Assembly: GCA_023136785.1 (NCBI GenBank)
Contig: JAGLQP010000055.1
Coordinates: forward strand, 1 to 8,992
DNA length: 8,992 nt
From: Spirochaetales bacterium
GTDB taxonomy: Bacteria; Spirochaetota; Spirochaetia; SZUA-6; DRHE01
Direction of reading: 5' to 3'
This document shows, piece after piece, positions 1-6,305 of this stretch. Both the position numbers and the translations under genes were made by a program. The notes beneath the pieces were generated by a model. It worked only from the letters and a program-made list of their open reading frames with translations, had not been told where the DNA came from and did no database searches. How positions within the stretch are numbered: the first letter of the stretch is position 1; each line of letters begins with the position of its first letter.

Positions 1-788
1 CTGCCTTGAGGGGCGATTGTCACCGGTTCATAATACATGCACACCGCCGAATCGTTGATTGAGTAGGGCATCAGGTTGAAGTTTCTGTTGCTGGAGGTTT
101 CATAATCCCAGGAAGCATCGCTGAGACGTTTCCAGTTTGCGAACACGATCTTGTCGGGGGAAGTGATGTCCGCCCCGGAAGTGATGCACATCAGACCGAT
201 TTCCTGAGGAGATTTGGATGAAGGGGACAGCCAGTAGCGAATCATATCCTCACTTGTTACGGTTAGTTCGTTTCGGATGTTCTGGTGACGGTCCGATGTG
301 AAGTGGGACAGGTTTTCTTCCCCCAAATAGGTATCGAAACACATCCGTAGTCCGACAGAGAGCTTGCTGCGGGAGAGGTTGGTGATTTGAATCGACATAC
401 GCACCCCCTCAGCTTCTGTCGATGTGGGGGAAGAGACGGAGGAAAACTCCTGCACTACCTTCAGTGTTCTCGATTCCCACTCGAATCGAGGGACTCCTGA
501 AATCTTTGCTTCTTCTACCTTTTCAGAAAACTCAGCGGTGTCACCCAGCTTGTAGATCTTGTCGTTGACCACCAATAAAATACCTGAGGTTCTGGGATCC
601 TGATCCACGAAAAGGGGGATTTCGGTGTCCTGAGTAGAACCTGATCTGGCATACAGAGAGAAACGTCCGATTCCTTCATGAAGAATCAGCCGCACCCTGC
701 CCTCATTAATTTCGAGTGCAGGAAGGGATGTCAGGGAAACGGCCAGAACCAGGACAGTCAGGATCGGAATTTTTCTAAAAAGCCTCAT
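1..788 (-). CDS. Exported protein of unknown function, 3' end outside window
   Basis: A leftward reading frame opens with ATG at 788-786 and stays open for 262 codons to the window edge, so the C-terminus is missing. It begins MRLFRKIPILTVLVLAV, a basic n-region followed by a hydrophobic stretch, with a likely signal peptidase I site after SLPA (about residue 25) and no lipobox cysteine. It is therefore probably periplasmic or outer-membrane associated. The mature part looks beta-rich, without obvious repeats. A segment near residues 132-155 (ITNLSRSKLSVGLRMCFDTYLGE) resembles the 'N-S-x-x-x-V-G-L-R-x-x-x-D-T-x-L-G' phrase I have seen in secreted beta-sandwich proteins, but I cannot name a family. 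Its start overlaps the upstream TPR gene stop as ATGA (785-788), so translation is probably coupled and the two proteins may act together in the envelope. The gene is certain; its function is unknown. Confidence 0.85.
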   Translation of the reverse strand, partial: MRLFRKIPILTVLVLAVSLTSLPALEINEGRVRLILHEGIGRFSLYARSGSTQDTEIPLFVDQDPRTSGILLVVNDKIYKLGDTAEFSEKVEEAKISGVPRFEWESRTLKVVQEFSSVSSPTSTEAEGVRMSIQITNLSRSKLSVGLRMCFDTYLGEENLSHFTSDRHQNIRNELTVTSEDMIRYWLSPSSKSPQEIGLMCITSGADITSPDKIVFANWKRLSDASWDYETSSNRNFNLMPYSINDSAVCMYYEPVTIAPQG

Positions 789-1744
789 TGTCCCTGTTCC
801 GTCGTTTCCGCCAGTGTTTGCAGCAGGGTCTCTCTTAGAGCCAAAGCATCCTCTTTCAGCTCCAACGTCTTCCGCCGGTTACCATCCTCCTCCACCAGGG
901 GCTCTGTTGGCCGCTCTGCCGCCTCCTCTGCCCCTTTTTCGACTGATAGGGCGGCCAGCTCAGCCTCCAAACCAGCGATTTTGTTTTTCAGGCGCTCCAG
1001 TTCGATTGAATTCACACCGGTCACCGAATCCGTACCGGCTGCTTCCCCGGCTGTTGCAGAACTTAGTTTCCGTTGATACACGTTTATCGCCTGTTCATAC
1101 GCCTTCTCACGCCGCTGGAACTCTTCAACAGACTTCAGCGCTTCTTCGTGGCTCCAATTGAGAAGTTTCAGAAGCTCATCTTCCCGTTTCTTAAACTCAA
1201 TCAGGGAGAGTCGATAGCGGGAAGCCTCGAGCTTGACGCTTTTGGGGAACTCCTCGATAACCTTGTTGAATACCCGAGCAGCCTCCTCGAGGTGCCCCAA
1301 CGAAAACAGACACTCCCCCAACCAGAAGTAGGCGCTTCCCAGGTAATCAGAATCGGGATACTCCGCTGCAAAGCTCTCCAACACCTGAATGCTGCTCTGC
1401 GGATCGCCCTGAAGATAGAGCAGCCGTCCTTTCTGGTACAAGGCATCGGGGTACAGAGGATGGGCTGGATAGGTGGCCAGGAAATACTCGAGATTTCTCT
1501 CCGCCTCTTCGTACATATTGAGTGCCAGGTAGGCCCGGGATGTCCAGTAGTAGGCATCCGCTTGGCTGCCCGGGCTTTTAGAATTGAAGATCACATCCCG
1601 GAAACTGCGGACCGCTTCCTGGTATTTTTCCTGCTTGAATAGGAGCAGCCCCGTCTTGAGTTGACCGGCTCCGGATGAAACTTGCGAAAAGAGCAACACG
1701 GGCAAGAAAAAAAGCAGGCCGATGAGAAGGCATCTACGAAGCAT
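785..1744 (-). CDS. Exported TPR protein with C-terminal coiled coil (CpoB/BamD-like scaffold)
   Basis: I place the start at ATG 1744-1742, giving 319 residues. This puts a clean signal peptide (MLRRCLLIGLLFFLPVLLFS) at the N-terminus and an AGAGGA Shine-Dalgarno at 1753-1748. In-frame ATGs at 1807 and 1801 would overlap the end of rpe and add 19-21 polar residues ahead of the signal, which is less likely. Residues 27-172 contain about four tetratricopeptide repeats with the typical A-x-x-x-Y/F and G-x-x-x-A spacing (for example FKQEKYQEAVRSF, YEEAERNLEYFLATYP, SLGHLEEAARVFNKVIEEFP). These are followed by a charged helical linker and a coiled coil near 246-275 rich in E, L and K. The 'Y-P-x-S-x-x-x-x-x-A-x-Y/F-x-x-G' spacing resembles the periplasmic YbgF/CpoB and BamD families, where such repeats bind envelope machinery. 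The specific partner is unknown. It lies between rpe (54-nt gap) and another exported protein (4-nt overlap). Confidence 0.88.
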   Translation of the reverse strand: MLRRCLLIGLLFFLPVLLFSQVSSGAGQLKTGLLLFKQEKYQEAVRSFRDVIFNSKSPGSQADAYYWTSRAYLALNMYEEAERNLEYFLATYPAHPLYPDALYQKGRLLYLQGDPQSSIQVLESFAAEYPDSDYLGSAYFWLGECLFSLGHLEEAARVFNKVIEEFPKSVKLEASRYRLSLIEFKKREDELLKLLNWSHEEALKSVEEFQRREKAYEQAINVYQRKLSSATAGEAAGTDSVTGVNSIELERLKNKIAGLEAELAALSVEKGAEEAAERPTEPLVEEDGNRRKTLELKEDALALRETLLQTLAETTEQGQ

Positions 1745-1747
1745 AGG

Positions 1748-1753
1748 TCCTCT
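1748..1753 (-). promoter_or_regulatory. Shine-Dalgarno supporting the ATG 1744 start of the TPR gene
   Basis: On the minus strand AGAGGA is followed by CCT and then ATG. The spacing is on the short side but usable. The in-frame ATGs at 1801 and 1807 lack a comparable motif, so this site favours the start that begins exactly at the signal peptide. Confidence 0.5.
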
Positions 1754-1797
1754 TTTATTTTTCGACTCGTGGAAAAAGAAACTGTATCTATAATTGT

Positions 1798-2460
1798 TCA
1801 TCGGCATTTTAAGGCATTAATCTCTTCTTCCGGATTCTTCGAATCAAAAATCGCCGAACCGGCTACCAGGACATCGGCACCCGCATCCACTGCGAGTCTG
1901 CAGGTTTCCCTGTTGATACCTCCATCCACCTCGATTAGATACCCATGGTTGCCCTTCTCTCTGATCTCGGCCAACTGGCTCACCTTTTCCAACGTCTGAG
2001 GAATCAATTTCTGTCCGCCGAAACCGGGATTTACGGTCATGACCAGAATCAGATCCAGTTCGGGAAGGAGCTCGGATAGCATGGCTGCCGGTGTGGAGGG
2101 AACGATGGAGATCCCCGCCTTTTTCCCCTTCTCCCGAATCTGATGTAAGACTCTATGTACATGAACCGTACTTTCATAGTGGATCGTAATGTTATCGGAT
2201 CCGGCTTCGGCAAACGCCGAGACATACTTTTCAGGGTGAACGATCATGAGATGGGTGTCGAAAGGCAAAGGACTGTGGCGCCGCAGCGCTGCCACCATCG
2301 ACGGACCAAAGGTGATATTGGGTACAAAGACTCCGTCCATGATGTCCAGATGAATCCAGTCGCCCCCGCCTTTGTTGATCCGCTGCACTTCCTCGGCAAG
2401 ATACCCGAAATCTGCAGACAGGATCGACGGTGCAACCAGAGTTGTTGATGGTTTTGCCAT
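1798..2460 (-). CDS. rpe: Ribulose-phosphate 3-epimerase
   Basis: Interconverts D-ribulose 5-phosphate and D-xylulose 5-phosphate in the cytosolic pentose phosphate pathway. With the start at ATG 2460-2458 the product is 220 residues, the usual length for the family, and it begins MAKPSTTLVAPSILSADF; the APSILSADF motif normally sits near the N-terminus. The metal and catalytic set is complete: H37 and D39 in HLDIMDGVFVPN, H70 in THLMIVHPE, and D179 in EVDGGIN, where D39 and D179 are the expected acid/base pair. The phosphate-binding loops NPGFGGQ (144-150) and VAGSAIF (199-205) are present. The frame is open upstream to ATG 2574, but those 38 extra residues have no family counterpart. No Shine-Dalgarno precedes ATG 2460, and a possible extended -10 ends 6 nt upstream, so the message may be leaderless. 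It ends CR-TGA and is followed by an exported TPR gene on the same strand. Confidence 0.96.
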   Translation of the reverse strand: MAKPSTTLVAPSILSADFGYLAEEVQRINKGGGDWIHLDIMDGVFVPNITFGPSMVAALRRHSPLPFDTHLMIVHPEKYVSAFAEAGSDNITIHYESTVHVHRVLHQIREKGKKAGISIVPSTPAAMLSELLPELDLILVMTVNPGFGGQKLIPQTLEKVSQLAEIREKGNHGYLIEVDGGINRETCRLAVDAGADVLVAGSAIFDSKNPEEEINALKCR

Positions 2461-2466
2461 GGGAAT

Positions 2467-2475
2467 ATCATAGCA
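2467..2475 (-). promoter_or_regulatory. Possible extended -10 for a leaderless rpe transcript
   Basis: Reading leftward the sequence is TGCTATGAT, matching the extended -10 pattern TGnTATnnT. It lies so that transcription would start at or very near the A of the rpe ATG (2460). No good -35 lies at the normal distance (TGCATC at 17 bp); TTGACT at 2504-2499 is too far away at 26 bp. This is inferred from motif position only. Confidence 0.35.
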
Positions 2476-2536
2476 GAAAGACATCTTCCGATGCAAACAG
2501 TCAATTGGGGCAACGGGGATCCTCAAGCGATCAAGA

Positions 2537-2564
2537 TTGACTAAACTCCTCATCATGTTATAAT
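2537..2564 (+). promoter_or_regulatory. Strong sigma-70 promoter for the TPR-greA-VWA operon
   Basis: TTGACT at 2537-2542 and a perfect TATAAT at 2559-2564 are separated by 16 bp, and TG at 2556-2557 adds an extended -10 (TGTTATAAT). Transcription would start near 2571, leaving a leader of about 36 nt before the GTG at 2607. No other rightward promoter of this quality is visible in the cluster. Confidence 0.72.
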
Positions 2565-2576
2565 TACATATCATAA
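2558..2576. repeat. Imperfect dyad over the -10 and start site
   Basis: TTATAAT, a 5-nt spacer, then ATCATAA; the two 7-nt arms match at 6 of 7 positions as an inverted repeat. It covers the -10 hexamer and the predicted start site, where an operator could sit. AT-rich promoter DNA often gives such dyads by chance, so this is only a candidate. Confidence 0.25.
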
Positions 2577-2606
2577 GTTAGTTCGATCCATTCCCTGGAA
2601 AATTCT

Positions 2607-3557
2607 GTGGCGGAAAAACAACTGACGTTTAAAGAAAATGAGATCATACAGATACTGAATAGAGTGTATCTCAACTTCAAGGAGGGCCGGTTCAAAGAGG
2701 CGTGCACGATGCTTGAACGGGCACTGGAAATTGATTTTGAATCGGGGGATGTCACGAATGCGCTGAAGTGCGCCAACTTCTGGTTGGAACGGGAAGACCG
2801 CCTGACCGCCATCTCAGGGGCTTACGAGAAGGGGGAATACTATCTCAACCAGTGGAAGGTGTTTTCTGGTTTTATTTCGCGTATGGAGCACCTTTCCGAA
2901 AGGTGCCTGTTCAATATAAAGTTTTATATATTCGGGAAAGCGCTGGAGTACTATTTGACGTTGTACAACGAAGCGGACCTCAGTGACCCGGAAATACTCT
3001 TCCGGATCGGCAGGTGCCACAAATGCCAGGGAAACTACGAACATGCCATCAGGTTCTTGGAGCTGGCCAGCCAGCACCGGCGAGAAGACGCGGCGATCCT
3101 GGCCGAATTGGCCGACTGCTACTCCTTGGTCAACGAGAACAGGGCTGCGAAGGCGTTTTTCAGGGAATCCTTTTTTATGGATTCCCAAGCCGTGGAGCTC
3201 TCCTATCTCGAGTCGCCAATGATCCTCCGGTTGGTGGAAAAATTGAAAGGCAGATTCGGGGGTGCCGGCGCGGAACTGCAGGAATGGATTCCTGTATATG
3301 GGACAATATTCGGTTTGTTCAACGTAAAAAGAGAGCTTCGCCCTTTGGAGCTGGGAAAATTGAAGCAGGCCATTTACCAGCTTGAGAAAGAGGTCGGCGG
3401 GCAGAGACAGAACCGGTTGATTCCAAGGTTGATCAATCATTATTTTTGGCTTGTCGACCATTATCTCAACAGCGGTGAGGATCGACAGAAGATTGAAGAA
3501 GTATTGGCAAAGATAAAAGAACTCGATCCCGAGATCTATAGCGAATACGCCAACTAA
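2607..3557 (+). CDS. Cytosolic TPR-like helical-repeat protein upstream of greA
   Basis: The start is GTG at 2607, with TGGAAAA (2596-2602) as a weak ribosome-binding site 36 nt downstream of the predicted transcription start. The 316-residue product has no signal peptide or membrane segment, so it should be cytosolic. It is almost entirely helical. Residues ~15-60 form a TPR-like unit (VYLNFKEGRFKEACTMLERA), and ~128-198 form two clearer TPRs (ILFRIGRCHKCQGNYEHAIR, then AILAELADCYSLVNENRAAK). The C-terminal third (to DPEIYSEYAN) is helical without a recognised motif. TPR domains bind protein partners; no catalytic residues are visible. It is first in the operon, 54 nt before the long greA, whose own N-terminal half is also a helical solenoid. 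I infer, without proof, that it works with that GreA or with RNA polymerase. The lone CxxC (in RCHKCQG) is not paired with another and is unlikely to bind metal. Confidence 0.88.
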   Translation: MAEKQLTFKENEIIQILNRVYLNFKEGRFKEACTMLERALEIDFESGDVTNALKCANFWLEREDRLTAISGAYEKGEYYLNQWKVFSGFISRMEHLSERCLFNIKFYIFGKALEYYLTLYNEADLSDPEILFRIGRCHKCQGNYEHAIRFLELASQHRREDAAILAELADCYSLVNENRAAKAFFRESFFMDSQAVELSYLESPMILRLVEKLKGRFGGAGAELQEWIPVYGTIFGLFNVKRELRPLELGKLKQAIYQLEKEVGGQRQNRLIPRLINHYFWLVDHYLNSGEDRQKIEEVLAKIKELDPEIYSEYAN

Positions 3558-3598
3558 CCACTCGAAGCGAGAAAAACATAAACGGCCTATGGTGTGAG

Positions 3599-3604
3599 AA
3601 GGAG
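3599..3604 (+). promoter_or_regulatory. Shine-Dalgarno selecting a TTG start for greA
   Basis: AAGGAG is followed by a 7-nt spacer and TTG at 3612-3614, which is ideal placement. The in-frame GTG at 3594 lies upstream of this motif and has no equivalent motif of its own, so the TTG is the better start. Confidence 0.65.
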
Positions 3605-3611
3605 CAGAATC

Positions 3612-6302
3612 TTGTCTGAACAATTGGTGAAACAGATAACGGAGTTACTCAACGAGGAGAAATGGACCCGAGCTACGCTGAACAGCTATTCTATCAATAA
3701 TTTCGCTGAGCTCGATGATATTGTCGCAGCGACGAAAGAGCAGAGCGCCGAAGATGAAGTGCTCGAGGTTTGCGAGGAGCACCTGAAGCACACCCGACAC
3801 AGCATTGTCGGCCTGTATATATCCGGCATCATCTCGCTGAGCAAGCAGCTGGTAGACGATTCGAACCTCATCGTACTGATCAATATTTTCACGGACAACC
3901 ACAAGTGGAACATCGTGGAGTATCTATGCAGCAGGATTCTCGAGTACGGAGAGAACAAATTTGCCCTTAAAACTCTGGCCGATGTCTACGAAAACAAGAA
4001 CGAGCAGGATCTGAAGTTCGCGACCTGGGAGCGATATATCAAGGTCGATTATGAAGAGGCGGAAATCGTAAAACTACTGGCAGACAGAAAAGAGGAACAG
4101 GGCGATTTAGAAAATGCGATCGAGTTCTGGAAGAAGGCCCTCCACCGCTTCGTAAACAAGAAGATGTTCTCGAACCTGCGGGAGGTGTGGGAAAAGATCA
4201 TCGAATACGCCCCCGAGGATGTTGAGTTCTTCTTCTCCATCGAAAGAAAGATCGTCAAAGTTCTAAGCGGTGACCGGGCTGCCCAACTGCTCACCTACCT
4301 GATCCCGCACTACACGGAGAACGAAGACTGGGATACGGCCATCGAGCTGCTCAAACGTATTCTTTCCTACGAACGGAAAAACAGCGAAGCTCGAAAAGAA
4401 ATCGTCGAGTGTTTTCGCAAGAAGTATGAAGGACACAGCCAACTCGATGAGTATCTGCGGATCTCGAATCTAAGCCAGAGCTGGCGCAACGTGCACGATG
4501 CGATCGCCGATTTCGAGAAACATATCTCCTTCGATCTAGGCAACTACGTTTTTCACAGCAGCTGGAAAATCGGCCAGATCAAAGACATAGAAAACGACGT
4601 CATCATCATAGATTTTGCCTCGAAACCAGCCCACAGGATGAGCCTGAAAATGGCTGTGAGCGCCTTGAAGGTGCTCAGCTCGGAGCACATCTGGGTTCTG
4701 ATCCATACGAAATCGAAGGAAGAGCTCAAAGCTCAAGTAAAAAAGGATCCGGTCTGGGCGCTGAAAACCGTGATTCGCAGTTTTAACAACGCGGCCGATA
4801 TGAAAATGATCAAGGAACAGCTCGTGCCGGCTGTTCTCACCGCCGGCGAGTGGTCCAAATGGAGCTCTGAAGCCAGGAAAATTCTGAAAACCGATCCGAT
4901 ATTTGGTAATGTTCCCGAGAAGCTCGACCGCTACACGGTCCGGGACAAGCCGATCTCCTTCGAGGAGAAGACCTTCAACAAGTTTAAAGCCCAGAAAGCA
5001 TTTTTCGACAGGGTACAGACCTTAAGAGATTTTCTCGAACACGCCGAGCCTGATTCGGACTACTTCGCCGAGATGTTTTCCTATTTCACCGGCTTCCTGA
5101 AATCCTCCGCATCGATCAACGAGTTTGTGCTTTCCAGCCACATGTTGGTTCAGCAGCTCGTGTCCATCTACCCGTACCTGAATCCCGGACTCGAGTTCAC
5201 CTTTCAAGATTTGATTCAAGCGATCGAGAACGTTGAAGAGTTGTTCGCCAAGATCAGCGATCCGGAGCTCAAGAAAACCTTTCTCATCCAGCTATTTCAG
5301 CACCACTCTGACTGGCCCGCCGTATATGCCCGATTGTTCCTGACCTATCAGAGCAAGTTCATCATCGACGAGCTGGTTCGCAACAAGAAATGGGAAACCT
5401 TGAGGGAGCTTAGCGGTCAAGTACTAAGCCACTTCAGGGAATATCGGGAAGCCTTTGTCTGGACCGCCCGCAACCTTCTGGAGGAACCTTGGTTCGCCAA
5501 GATGGAGATCAGTCGGGAGAAGCTTCTGATCGGCATGATCCATCTACTCGATATCACCTTTCGAGAGATCAACAACAAGCGGGACGTGAGCTTCAACAGA
5601 AAAATCAACAAGCAGGTCATGGATTTCTTGTTCAAGGAGAAGAACCTCTTCAACTACATCCTGGAAACGGGCGAAGAATCCATCACCCGACTGTACACTT
5701 TGATTGAAGATGTCAAGGAGCTCGATCCGTCGGTCAGGATCAGCTTAAAGCAGCAGATCAAGAGCAAGTTTCCCTCCTATCAATTCCTCGGTGATCAGGA
5801 GAAGGAAAAGGTGAGCATGGGGCTGCTGGCGACACGCAAGAGCTACGAGAACAAGCAGAAGGAGCTGCGGGATATCATAGAAGTTCAGATCCCACAGAAC
5901 TCCACGGAGATCGGAGTCGCCATGGACAAGGGAGATCTTCGGGAAAATGCCGAATACAAAGCTGCTCTGGAGAGGCAGGGGCTGCTCAATTCCTCCGCGG
6001 CGAAGATACAGGATGAGCTTCAGAAAGCCCAGATTTTCACGGAAACACGGATCAGCACGGATACGGTATCCTTCGGAACCAAGGTGCGATTGAAGAACCT
6101 CGGCGACGAGTCCACGGAGGATTACACAATCCTGGGTCCCTGGGAATCCAATCCGGCGAAAAACATCATCTCCTATCGCTCGCCCCTCGGCGCCGAGCTG
6201 ATGAATCACAAGATCGGCGATGAACTGAGCTTTGCCATAAGCGAACAGAACTTCAAATACAAAGTTGAAGCAATCGAGAAGGCAGATCTGTCGGAGTACT
6301 AG
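3612..6302 (+). CDS. greA: Long GreA: helical solenoid + Tudor-like module + transcript-cleavage factor
   Basis: From TTG 3612 the product is 896 residues (902 if GTG 3594 is used), versus ~158 for ordinary GreA. The last ~160 residues are a complete GreA. A coiled-coil arm starts near 733, and its tip GDLRENAEY (774-782) keeps the acidic pair D775 and E778 (equivalent to E. coli D41 and E44) that enters the polymerase secondary channel and stimulates cleavage of backtracked RNA. An FKBP-like domain follows (~816-890, with SYRSPLGAELMNHKIGDEL). Residues 1-300 are TPR-like helices (for example DLENAIEFWKKALHRF, WDTAIELLKRILSYE). Near 310-350 is a short beta-rich segment (YVFHSSWKIGQIKDIENDV, then IIIDF) resembling Tudor/CarD-type modules. 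Residues ~360-730 are helical and unassigned. The length matches my memory of spirochaetal GreA (Borrelia BB0132, Treponema TP0019). The TAG stop is 3 nt before the VWA gene. The GreA role is firm; the role of the first 730 residues is unknown. Confidence 0.94.
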   Translation: MSEQLVKQITELLNEEKWTRATLNSYSINNFAELDDIVAATKEQSAEDEVLEVCEEHLKHTRHSIVGLYISGIISLSKQLVDDSNLIVLINIFTDNHKWNIVEYLCSRILEYGENKFALKTLADVYENKNEQDLKFATWERYIKVDYEEAEIVKLLADRKEEQGDLENAIEFWKKALHRFVNKKMFSNLREVWEKIIEYAPEDVEFFFSIERKIVKVLSGDRAAQLLTYLIPHYTENEDWDTAIELLKRILSYERKNSEARKEIVECFRKKYEGHSQLDEYLRISNLSQSWRNVHDAIADFEKHISFDLGNYVFHSSWKIGQIKDIENDVIIIDFASKPAHRMSLKMAVSALKVLSSEHIWVLIHTKSKEELKAQVKKDPVWALKTVIRSFNNAADMKMIKEQLVPAVLTAGEWSKWSSEARKILKTDPIFGNVPEKLDRYTVRDKPISFEEKTFNKFKAQKAFFDRVQTLRDFLEHAEPDSDYFAEMFSYFTGFLKSSASINEFVLSSHMLVQQLVSIYPYLNPGLEFTFQDLIQAIENVEELFAKISDPELKKTFLIQLFQHHSDWPAVYARLFLTYQSKFIIDELVRNKKWETLRELSGQVLSHFREYREAFVWTARNLLEEPWFAKMEISREKLLIGMIHLLDITFREINNKRDVSFNRKINKQVMDFLFKEKNLFNYILETGEESITRLYTLIEDVKELDPSVRISLKQQIKSKFPSYQFLGDQEKEKVSMGLLATRKSYENKQKELRDIIEVQIPQNSTEIGVAMDKGDLRENAEYKAALERQGLLNSSAAKIQDELQKAQIFTETRISTDTVSFGTKVRLKNLGDESTEDYTILGPWESNPAKNIISYRSPLGAELMNHKIGDELSFAISEQNFKYKVEAIEKADLSEY

Positions 6303-6305
6303 AGT

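Noticed and set aside
1073..1642. 189-codon open frame opposite the exported TPR gene
   Set aside because: It is a shadow of the TPR repeats, with no signal, motif or start context.
2092..2112. Rpe has IVPSTP where many homologues have NPATP/NPGTP
   Set aside because: This loop varies among genuine epimerases, as I recall, and all metal and acid/base residues are present, so it does not suggest a changed activity.
2461..2574. In-frame 38-residue N-terminal extension of rpe starting at ATG 2574
   Set aside because: It has no counterpart in the family, contains promoter-like DNA, and the APSILSADF motif should lie near the N-terminus. The 220-residue form fits the family length.
3016..3036. 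CxxC in the cytosolic TPR-like protein as a zinc site
   Set aside because: There is no second CxxC or suitable His pair nearby, and the segment fits a TPR helix.
3561..3577. CTCG-AAG-CGAG hairpin followed by A residues between the TPR gene and greA
   Set aside because: The stem is only 4 bp and no U-tract follows in the direction of transcription, so it is not a terminator; read-through into greA is expected.
2814..3623. 269-codon open frame antisense to the TPR-like gene
   Set aside because: It lies wholly opposite a well-supported gene, its product has no domain pattern, and it has no ribosome-binding site or operon context. It is a coding shadow.
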